The notes under the pieces are model-generated. The model was given only the letters and a program-made list of their open reading frames with translations. It had not been told where the DNA came from and did no database searches. 64,000 bases of DNA from NCBI GenBank assembly GCA_017654935.2, contig CM065694.1, positions 40,001 through 104,000 of the forward strand, in the 5' to 3' direction. Of the stretch, positions 21,493 to 33,400 are shown in pieces. Every line of letters starts with the position of its first letter. The first letter of the stretch is position 1. This DNA is from Phymorhynchus buccinoides (Eukaryota > Mollusca > Gastropoda > Neogastropoda > Raphitomidae). The position numbers and the translations under genes are program-made.

Positions 21493-24400
21493 CTGAAGCA
21501 CCACAGTTCAACAGTCAACATTCTGTGATTAGCCAATGCATCACTGTACAAAGGAAACCAGTCTGGTTTGGGGATCTTGCAACATTCTGCAATTATCCAA
21601 TGCGTCACTGTCCAAAGGAAACTATTCTGGTTTGGGGATCTTGTAACATTCTGCAATTAGCTAATGCGTCACTGTCCAAAGGAAACTATTCTGGTTTGGG
21701 GATCTTGCAACATTCTGCAATTAGTTAATGCGTCACTGTCCAAAGGAAACTATTCTGGTTTGAGGATCTTGTAACATTCTGTAATTATCCAATGTGTCAC
21801 TGTCCAAAGGAAACTATTCTGGTTTTGGGATCTTGGGGATCTTGTAGCCTGAAGCACCACAGTTCAACATTCTGCAATTAGCTAATGCGTCACTGTCCAA
21901 AGGAAACCATTGTGGTTTGGGGGATCTTGGGGATCTTGTAGCCTGAAGCACCACAGTCAACATTCTGTAATTAGCTAATGCGTCACTGTCCAAAGGAAAC
22001 CATTCTGGTTTGGGGGATCTTGGGGATCTTGTAGCCTGAAGCACCACAGTCAACAGTCAACATTCTGTAATTAGCCAATGCGTCACTGTCCAAAGGAAAC
22101 CATTCTGGTTTGGGGGATCTTGTGGATCTTGTAGCCTGAAGCACCACAGTCAACAGTCAATATTCTGTAATTATCCAATGCGTCACTGTCAAAAGGAAAC
22201 CATTCTGGTTTGGGTGATCTTGTATCCTGAAGCACCACAGTCAACATTCTGTAATTAGCCAATGCGTCACTGTACAGAGGAAACTAATTCTGGTTTGGGG
22301 ATCTTGTAGCCTGAAGCACCACAGTCAACAGTCAACATTCTGTAATTAGCCAATGCGTCACTGTCCAAAGGAAACCATTCTGGTTTGGGGGATCTTGAGG
22401 ATCTTGTAGCCTGAAGCACCACAGTCAACAGTCAACATTCTGCAATTAGCTAATGCGTCACTGTCCAAAGGAAACCATTCTGGTTTGGGGGATCTTGAGG
22501 ATCTTGTAGCCTGAAGCACCACAGTCAACATTCTGTAATTAGCCAATGCGTCACTGTCCAAAGGAAATCATTGTGGTTTGGGGGATCTTGAGGATCTTGT
22601 AGCCTGAAGCACCACAGTCAACAGTCAACATTCTGTAATTAGCCAATGCGTCACTGTCCAAAGGAAACCATTCTGGTTTGGGGGATCTTGAGGATCTTGT
22701 AGCCTGAAGCACCACAGTCAACAGTCAACATTCTGCAATTAGCTAATGCGTCACTGTCCAAAGGAAACCATTCTGTTTTTGGGGATCTTGAGGATCTTGT
22801 AGCCTGAAGCACCACAGTCAACAGTCAACATTCTGCAATTAGCTAATGCGTCACTGTCCAAAGGAAACCATTCTGGTTTGGGGGATCTTGGGGATCTTGT
22901 AGCCTGAAGCACCACAGTCAACAGTCAATATTCTGTAATTATCCAATGCGTCACTGTCAAAAGGAAACCATTCTGGTTTGGGGATCTTGTAGCCTGAAGC
23001 ACCACAGTCAACAGTCAATATTCTGTAATTATCCAATGCGTCACTGTCAAAAGGAAACCATTCTGGTTTGGGTGATCTTGTATCCTGAAGCACCACAGTC
23101 AACATTCTGTAATTAGCCAATGCGTCACTGTACAGAGGAAACTAATTCTGGTTTGGGGATCTTGTAGCCTGAAGCACCACAGTCAACAGTCAACATTCTG
23201 TAATTAGCCAATGCGTCACTGTCCAAAGGAAACCATTCTGGTTTGGGGGATCTTGAGGATCTTGTAGCCTGAAGCACCACAGTCAACAGTCAACATTCTG
23301 CAATTAGCTAATGCGTCACTGTCCAAAGGAAACCATTCTGTTTTTGGGGATCTTGAGGATCTTGTAGCCTGAAGCACCACAGTCAACATTCTGTAATTAG
23401 CTAATGCGTCACTGTCCAAAGGAAATCATTGTGGTTTGGGGGATCTTGGGGATCTTGTAGCCTGAAGCACCACAGTCAACAGTCAACATTCTGCAATTAG
23501 CTAATGCGTCACTGTCCAAAGGAAACCATTCTGGTTTGGGGGATCTTGAGGATCTTGTAGCCTGAAGCACCACAGTCAACATTCTGTAATTAGCTAATGC
23601 GTCACTGTCCAAAGGAAATCATTGTGGTTTGGGGGATCTTGAGGATCTTGTAGCCTGAAGCACCACAGTCAACAGTCAACATTCTGTAATTAGCCAATGC
23701 GTCACTGTCCAAAGGAAACCATTCTGGTTTGGGGGATCTTGAGGATCTTGTAGCCTGAAGCACCACAGTCAACAGTCAACATTCTGCAATTAGCTAATGC
23801 GTCACTGTCCAAAGGAAACCATTCTGGTTTGGGGGATCTTGAGGATCTTGTAGCCTGAAGCACCACAGTCAACAGTCAACATTCTGTAATTAGCCAATGC
23901 GTCACTGTCCAAAGGAAACCATTCTGGTTTGGGGATCTTGTAGCCTGAAGCACCACAGTCAACAGTCAACATTCTGTAATTAGCTAATGCGTCACTGTCC
24001 AAAGGAAACCATTCTGGTTTGGGGGATCTTGAGGATCTTGTAGCCTGAAGCACCACAGTCAACAGTCAACATTCTGCAATTAGCTAATGCGTCACTGTCC
24101 AAAGGAAACCATTCTGGTTTGGGGGATCTTGAGGATCTTGTAGCCTGAAGCACCACAGTCAACAGTCAACATTCTGCAATTAGCTAATGCGTCACTGTCC
24201 AAAGGAAACCATTCTGGTTTTGCACAAACACTCAACCCAGCAACAATGAAAGCATGGATGGACAATCAATATATAATATATGGTGACAAATGAGCAACTT
24301 AGATGCGCGTTTTACCGCCAGGGGGCAGTCAAACCAGTAGGGGCTTAGTGCGCGATATTCTTAGTTGGGCGTAGTGAGACAGAGAGAGAGAGGGTTGGAC

Positions 24401-27400
24401 TCCTCTCTCCCTCTCTCTCTCTCTTTATCCCCAACTAAGAATATAGAGAGGATTAGCCCCACTCGAGCGCTATGCCACCTGGCGGTCAAATTGGCGAGCT
24501 ACGTTAACCATTCAGGTTGTATATGTATCTCTCGCTCTCACTCTCAGACACACATCCACACATAATACCAACACACATACATACAGGTGAGCATGTGTCA
24601 GACCTGCCTACTTGGAATTTTCCCAATCAGTAGCCCAGCCATCAATTTTCAGTAGCATGGCAAATTTTTCCGTAGCATCCACAAACAACGGCAATCGATT
24701 TGTTCTCTTCCTGAGCCGAAACGCACTGCTTATGTTTCGCCGATTGAACGTGTTGACGGCAATCGTCTCTACTGCCATGATTCACAGAGAAGTCCGCATG
24801 GCAGAGGTTGCACTGCAGCGAGCATGGTTCGCACCGAGTCAACTTCTGACGATGCAAGGCCACTCCTCCGTGTAAGCTATTTTAAAAACTTGTGCGGCAG
24901 GCCGATGTTTTTTCTTAGAACAAGATGGTGTGCCAGATGATTTTCGTTTTCTGGTTTGGGTTCGGTTTTTTTCGTTTGAAACATCTCCCGAATCGCTACT
25001 GCTGCTGGAGTCCGCAGAAAGTAATAAGAACGCATGCGCAGTCACTTTGATAAAAACGGAAGTGACTAGGTTATCGCGCGTGACACGGCGTCTGCTCTTA
25101 GAAACAGACAAAACCGGGAACGGCATAAGCAAAAATAAAATGCGGCGGCAATTTGTTTTTTCCGTAGCAACGTTAAGGTTGCCGTAGCTCCGTAGCAAAG
25201 CTTTATTTTTCGTAGCTGCTACGGCCAAATCGTAGCAGTAGGCAGGTCTGATGCGTGCACACTTATACACACAAGCATGCAAGCACACTGATTGACACTC
25301 GTCAAGCTTAACTAAGCAATTGATGGCAGTTCAGGTTAAAAGCTGTCTTGTTCATTGTTAATCGTTGTTTTCTCCTTAAAATACATTTAAAATGATTTTT
25401 TACATCTTGGTTTAAACATTATATATTTGCAGCAAAACAAATCCTGACTAAACATGCACAATGGCATAAATAAAGCGTCAACAAGTGAAGCTTATGTTGC
25501 GCTCGGTTGAAAATAACAGTAGTTTTACTGCAGACAATGCAAGCAGATTTACAGTTATATTGTTGTTGATTGTTCTCGTTGACGTACCCTGGCTAAGATA
25601 CTCCAGGGATCACCCAAACAGCCGAAGCACTTAAACACTATGGCACAAACGCATCAGCTATGGATGAAAACATTACGTGTTTTTTTATTACCCTGCCATG
25701 CGAGTAGCCACACTCCGTCTTCGGGGAATTTTTAGTTACCAAAACAAGATAAATCAAAGAAAATATTTTTACACAACCATGACCACCAGATAGAGGGGTC
25801 AGACAGATGCTATTCCAGAGGGCTGGGCTACATTTTGTTTATAGTGGAGATGAAATTCTGCTTAACGTCCTCCGGTCTGGAACAGACACATATGGGACAT
25901 TAGTAGATATAAAGATGGTGGGAACGATCCTGGAGGCAATGCCAGGAACCACACTCTGGATAGGTGTTCAGCAGACGATTGTAAAGCGCTTTGGGATCAT
26001 TTGAGGCAAAGCGCTACATAAACGCACAAACTAATATGCTCATTATATCCCTCATCTAAATATGAGTAATGTCCCAAATGTGTCTTGTAAGACCGGGAGG
26101 ACGTAAAGCTTAAATCTACTATGCTCATTATAAACATACAGCGGAATACTCTTAACACAAAACTGGATAACATGAAATATTGGTTAACGCACACAAATCT
26201 ACGAAAACCACTCTTTATTATTTCTTAATGCTTAACACAAATAATGGTTAATGCACACAAAATCTTTGACCCCTGAATTTCGCGTTAAGAGTGCTCCACT
26301 GTATCTGAAGACTGACCGGTGTAGAATGCAAAGTTGTCGCTGAACATGTGCTCTGTGAACCACACTCGGGTGTAGGTGGTGAGCAGACGCTTGTCGTAGT
26401 CGTCCGTCACACGACCCCCGTACTGCACCTCCCCGATCATGTAGCGCACCGTCACCCAGTTCACGCCCTGAAATTATCACATAATCATTATGTACTGCAC
26501 CTCCTTCATCATGTAACAACCTGTCACGCAGTTCACGCCCTGAAATTATCACAATGATTATGTACTGCACCTCCTTCATCATGTAACAACCTGTCACCCA
26601 GTTCACGCCCTGAAATTATCACATTATCATTATGTACTGCACCTCCATCATGTAACAAGCTGTCACCCAGTTGACGTCCTAATAACAAAAGCATATAGGC
26701 AGACAGATAATTCTACAATAAAATGAACAACAAAAATGATTGTACATAGTATTGTACATAGTCATTAGCATCCACTCATCTCACAGGTGAAAGCAGTGCT
26801 TTGCACAGTGTCATTGAAGACTCCCTGTGATGATGATGATGATTACAACAATACATGGGTGCAACTACACAAAATGAAAAAAACCCTGAAAGGCCGGGGT
26901 CCAGGGGTAATGTCCCCCTGCAGCTGAAGCAAAAATTGATTTATGAAGGTATTTCAGTTTGCTTTTTCCACAATGCATACAAATGCTTATTTTAAAGTGT
27001 TTGAAAAATACAGTAGACACACAAAGATCTTGTTTGACAAATTTAAAAAAAAAGGAACTTCCTTTTCTGGTAAAATTCAAAAACAGGAAATCCTTGTATA
27101 CCAGGAAAAGTTGCACCCATGCAACATGATAACAATGACCAAAGTGATAATAAATATTATCGATTTCTCAATCCGCTCACTCTCTTGGGGTCGATGTCGT
27201 CCAGGTGGTTCTGGATGAACTGCACGGTGGCGTTGAAGTCTCCCTGGTTGAACTCGTAGGGGATGTTCCAGCCGATGGGGCCGAACTTGCGGCGCTCCTG
27301 AACCGTGGTGTGCAGGAAGGCCACACTGTACAGCATGGGCTTCCACATGGGCATGTTGCTGTACTCCAGTTGCTCCTGGAAATAAGTGAAATATTATTAA

Positions 27401-30400
27401 TTTCTTTATCTTTTGACAATCCTCAACAGACAAATGTGACTCAGCACCACGAAAGAGACATTCAGTCGCTGGGCTAGTTTCTCACTATACATGGGTGCTC
27501 CTGGGAAATTTCAAAAAATCCTGCAAGGCAGGGATCCAGGGACCACCCAGGCCCCAGCGGAGTGCAGGGACAGCGCCCCTCCTGGGGGTTCCGGGAGTCA
27601 ATGCCCCCTGTAATCTGAATGGAAACAACAGTGTCCAATGTAATTAACAGGCTCTCATTGCACTTTCACTGGTTAAACTTCATGACCTCTATAACCAGCA
27701 AAATGCCTGTTCTCAAATTCTCATAATCTCATAATCCAGACGGCTCCAGACAATAAAAAAATTCCTGAACTTAGTTCAGGACATCCTGAAAGCAGGAGCA
27801 TCCATGCACTATAGTTTGCATAGTCAAAAATCTCATTTAAAAAAAATCAATTTTGAGTTATGGGTATTTTCGTGCTCTCTAACATCTTTGCTATGGCTTC
27901 AAGATACTCCAAAAAGGCTAAACAGAAAAACAACAAAAAGTTTTAAAACTACATGACATTGGCAAAATCATATTTTGTAACTTCCACGTGATTTCCTTGT
28001 ACATCCCTATATTATTGTTGCAACTCCCTTTCTTCATTTTAAGTCTTCTCTCAAAACTACTCTTTTCAAATCATAGCCTGCTATATTTCTTTTCAAAGTA
28101 CTGTGCCCCTTCCATCCACGTGTGTTTGTGTGCATGCGTGTTGTTTGTGCGTGTGTATGTGTGTGTGTGTGTGTTTAGTGAGTGCGTGCACGCGCATGTG
28201 TGTATAATATATTTTTGTCGTTTATTTATTTATATTGCTTGCTGGTTTATTCATTTATTATTGTAAGCGCTTACAGCTTTTTTAAGATTAGGCGCTATAA
28301 ATGCTAATTATTATTATTATTATTAATCATATACCCGAGTGACGCCCATGGGTTTAAGTTCCTGTTGGTGAACGTGATGGAGGACTGGATAGAGAGACAG
28401 ACAGAGAGACAGAGACAGAGGGCGAGTGTACCTGTGTGACTCCTCCGTAGGTCCTCTTGAGGCCGGCCTTGACGCCCATGGACTTGATGGAGAGACAGAC
28501 AGAGAGACAGAGACAGAGGGCAAGTGTACCTGGGTGATTCCTCCGTAGGTCCTCTTGAGGCCGGCCTTGACGCCCATGGGTGGCCAGTGAACTTGATAGA
28601 GACAGACAGAGAGACAGACAGACAGACACAGACAGAGACAGAGGGCAAGTGTACCTGGGTGATTCCTCCGTAGGTCCTCTTGAGGCCGGCCTTGACGCCC
28701 ATGGGTGGCTCGTTGGTGAACTTGATGGAGGACTGCAGCAGGTTGATGGGGAACTTTGGGTGGGGCTCCGTGGTCAGCCACAGCCGGAAGCCGTCGTTCA
28801 CGGTCTCTGTGGTCAGTACCTGCACACAATAGTAACACCGGTGATATTGTTGTTGCTTCTTGTTGTCGTACCCTGGGTAAAAGACTCCAGGGATCAGCCG
28901 AAGCACTTGAACACTATGGTAGAACATGCACCAGCTAGGGATGAGAACATTACGTGTGTGACCTTTTTTATTACCCCGCCACTCCAACTTTGGAGGATAT
29001 ACCGGTGATAATTTGTTTTATTTATATAGCACATTGTTCCATAACAAATGCTCAATGCACTTTGAAATAGCAATACTGACTGCAGCAGAAAGATTTAAAA
29101 AGTAGGAGAGCTCGTGAGCATGCTGCCTGCTAGGCGTGGCTCACAATGTGATATAACAACAAGGTTATACTCAAATGCTTGAATACTACTATTTCCTGGT
29201 ATACAGGCAATTTGCTCAAATGGCTTTTTCGTTTCTTGTAAGCCTGATATGTTGGGGCTAAGATGAGATACTACACATGTGTGTGTACAGATGACCCAGA
29301 CATAAATCACAACTGCTGCAGTATTGCTGAAAGGCTTCCCCATACCACAGACAGTTGCAGTAACTGCGTGAAAACAGTGCAGAAACAAAACTGGGATTGT
29401 GTATCAGCACTAGGTTCACTGTTCAGCAATCAGCGGCTAGTCTTTGATCTTCAACCGTTTTCAGACAGAAAGTTCACGGACATCCTTCACCTGTGCATTT
29501 CACGTAGAAAAGAGGAGATTCTACTGTCCTAAACTGTACAGACAGACAGATGGCCACTCACAGTGTCGAGCAGTTCGTCCATAAAGTCCAGTCCTAAATA
29601 ACAGTTCTGCAGCAGGACCCATCATGCCTCAGCCATGGACAGACAGACAGACAGACAGACACACACACACACACACACACCACAGACAGATCGACTCACA
29701 GTGTCGAGCAGTTCATCCATAAAGTCCAGTCCTCAATAACAGTTCTGCAGCAGGACCCATCGTCCCTCGGCCATGGACACAGACAGACAGACAGATAGAC
29801 ACAGACCAGACAGATCGATTCACCGTGCCGAGCAGTTCGTCCATAAAGTCCAGGCCCAAATGACAGTTCTGCAGCAGGCCCCATCGTCCCTCGGCCATGG
29901 ACACAGACAGACACACACAGACACAGACAGACAGACAGATCAACTCACAGTGTCCAGCAGTTCATCCATAAAGTCCAGTCCCAAATGACAGTTCTGCAGC
30001 AGGACCCATCGTCCCTCGGCCATGGACACAGACAGCAGACGGCGGGCGTGGACATCCTGCCCCTGGCCCATGGAGATGGCCCCGATCACTGGGGAAACAC
30101 AACACAGAGGAGGTGACAACTAACAGAGGAGGTGACAACCAACAGAGGAAGTGACAACTGACAGAGGAGGTGACAACTAACAGAGGAGGTGACAACTAAC
30201 AGGAGGTGACAACTAACAGAGGAGGTGACGCTAACAGAGAAAGTGACAACAGAGGAGGTGACAACTAACACAGGAGGTGACAACTAACAGAGGAGGTGAC
30301 AACTAACAGAGGAGGTGACAACTGACAGAGGAGGTGACAACTGACAGAGGAGGTGACAACTAACAGAGGAGGTGACAACTGACAGAGGAGGTGACAACTG

Positions 30401-33400
30401 ACAGAGGAGGTGACAACTGACAGAGGAGGTGACAACTGACAGAGGAGGTGACAACTGACAGAGGAGGTGACAACTGACAGAGGAGGTGACAACTGACAGA
30501 GGAGGTGACAACTGACAGAGGAGGTGACAACTGACAGAGGAGGTGACAACTGACAGAGGAGGTGACAACTAACAGAGGAGGTGACAACTAACAGAGGAGG
30601 TGACAACTAACAGAGGAGGTGACAACTGACAGAGGAGGTGACAACTAACAGAGGAGGTGACAACTGACAGAGGAGGTGACAACTGACAGAGGAGGTGACA
30701 ACTAACAGAGGAGGTGACAACTAACAGAGGAGGTGACAACTGACAGAGGAGGTGACAACTGACAGAGGAGGTGACAACTAACAGAGGAGGTGACAACTGA
30801 CAGAGGAGGTGACAACTAACAGAGGAGGTGACAACTAACAGAGGAGGTGACAACTAACAGAGGAGGTGACGACTAACAGAGGAAGTGACAACAGAGGAGG
30901 TGACAACTAACAGAGGAGGTGACAACTAACAGAGGAGGTGACAACTAACAGAGGAGGTGACAACTGACAGAGGAGGTGACAACTGACAGAGGAGGTGACA
31001 ACTAACAGAGGAGGTGACAACTGACAGAGGAGGTGACAACTGACAGAGGAGGTGACAACTAACAGAGGAGGTGACAACTGACAGAGGAGGTGACAACTGA
31101 CAGAGGAGGTGACAATAGTGGAGACAACTTGCCCAGGGCTAAGCGTATTTTCATTGATCTTCATTGTGTTCAACTCTATTCGAGTTCAACTATTTTAACA
31201 GGTGATCTTCATTGTCAAACATGTCAAACATTTACACGTTAGACGATCTTCATTGTCTTGAGCTCCATTCATGTCAAACATTTTAAGCATCAGATGTTTT
31301 CATTGTTAGTGTTCATTCTATCATCAAAATCAGGGGCTCAGAATCAGCTCACGAAATACAGTGGATAATTGATAACTCAAAAACACTGGATAACTCACAA
31401 TAATGTTTGGGTCCCAGTATAATAATCTCTATCAGAGTTGAAAAGTCTTTTTAACTCAAAATATTGGCTATCTCAAAATAAAATTTCAGTCCCTTCAAAT
31501 TTGACTTAAAGCGATTTTTACTGAATGTCTCTAGATATTAAAGGGGGGACCTGGATGTTTGTGGAAGTTTTGTTTAATATCCTTCATCATTTTGATCATT
31601 TTTCAATAACTGTGCATCAGGTGAACATTTGCTACGTTTTGTTATAACATGTTTTATTTCCCTCTCTCATCCCTCCACTCCACAATTCCTTCATTCTCTC
31701 ACACACCCATCCATCAACATGCATTTTCAATATTAAGCATATGGATAACATTTGTACATGTATAAATACATGAATCAGTCGAACAATACATTACATTTAA
31801 AATCTAGTGTTTATTTGCTACGTTTTAGTGATGCACTGGTCTGAGGTTTCACAAAGAAGATTGCCAGATGTCAGTTTTGAGCTTCAGAGCCGCACATCTG
31901 ATAATGTTCTACTCACTGAATCCTTTCTGTTTGGCCAGGCGCTCAACGTTCTACTCACTGAATCCTTTCTGCTTGGCCAGGCGCTCAATGTTCTACTCAC
32001 TGAATCCTTTCTGTTTGGCCAGGCGCTCAATGTTCTACTCACTGAATCCTTTCTGTTTGGCCAGGCGCTCCTTTCTGTTGGCCAGGCGCTCAATGTTCTA
32101 CTCACTGAATCCTTTCTGTTTGGCCAGGCGCTCAATGTTCTACTCACTGAATCCTTTCTGTTTGGCCAGGCGCTCAATGTTCTACTCACTGAATCCTTTC
32201 TGTTTGGCCAGGCGCTCAATGTTCTACTCACTGAATCCTTTCTGTTTGGCCAGGCGCTCAATGTTCTACTCACTGAATCCTTTCTGTTTGGCCAGGCGCT
32301 CAATGTTCTCTGTGGGGTCGGACCCCATGGACAGGAAGCCGACCAGAGGGGTGCGCACGTTAGACTCTCCCCACATGGACTCCAGGTTCAGGATCACTCC
32401 TTCCGCAAACTGTGAACAACCACACATAGTGCATTACATCGACATAGACACACAGATACATGGACAGGAAGTCGACCAGAGGGGTGCGCACGTTAGACTC
32501 TCCCCACATGGACTCCAGGTTCAGGATCACTCCTTCTGCAAACTGTGAACAACCACACATAGTGCATTACATAGACATAGACACACAGATACATGGACAG
32601 GAAGTCGACCAGAGGGGTGCGCACGTTAGACTCTCCCCACATGGACTCCAGGTTCAGGATCACTCCCTCCGTAAACTGTGAACAACCACACATAGTGCAT
32701 TACATAGACATAGACACACACACATAAAAAGTAGGACAACCCGTAGATAGTGTTGTATAAACCAAACTATCTAAGGGAGAAAACTCTGCTTTTACTTGAA
32801 AAGGGTAAGTATTTGGTGGGTTATCTCTCTTTGATCATACTAACAAAATAATGCTTGACTGGCAAACGACTGAAAGATCAAATTAGAGACAATTAGGAAA
32901 TCAGTCAAAAGAACTACTACAATATTATTAAGGCAAAACTAATTATGTACAAAATAATTATTCCACTTTCTACTTCCAATCCTCTACATGCTCACAACTT
33001 GCACTCCTCTACATGATGATGATGATAGTGATGACATTGACTCACAGCAGTGCCCATAGCCTCAGCCACATGGACCTTGGCCATAGGGACAGTACGGTCG
33101 GGGCACCAGGATCTGATCAGCAGCAGTTTTCTGAAGGTGTCTATGATGGTGATGATGATGAAGGTGATGATGATGATGATGATAGTGATGACATTGACTC
33201 ACAGCAGTGCCCATAGCCTCAGCCACATAGACCTTGGCCATAGGGACAGTACGGTCGGGGCACCAGGATCTGATCAGCAGCAGTTTTCTGAAGGTGTCTA
33301 TGATGGTGATGATGATGATGATGATAGTGATGACATTGACTCACAGCAGTGCCCATAGCCTCAGCCACATAGACCTTGGCCATAGGGACAGTACGGTCGG

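Larger units (their letters stand above)
10053..31784. repeat. 21.7-kb inverted repeat (palindrome), arms of about 10.86 kb
   Basis: The left arm 10053-20908 is the reverse complement of the right arm 20910-31784. The centre is a single G at 20909 inside AGAGATGATCTCT. The arms share every exon, transposon insertion and tandem array in mirror order. Arm lengths differ by only about 19 bp. Scattered substitutions and small indels distinguish them, for example near 10110-10170, 14230-14270, 14920, 16180 and 20690-20735 and their mirror sites. The outer breakpoints are sharp: GTTCGAC starts the left arm, GTCGAAC ends the right arm, and the flanks are unrelated. Either a real inverted duplication or an assembly fusion of two haplotypes is possible. 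Confidence 0.97.

Noticed and set aside
10053..31784. Palindrome as a simple single-read hairpin artefact
   Set aside because: The arms differ by clustered substitutions and by repeat-unit variants, which two passes over one molecule should not produce. An assembly fusion of haplotypes remains possible.
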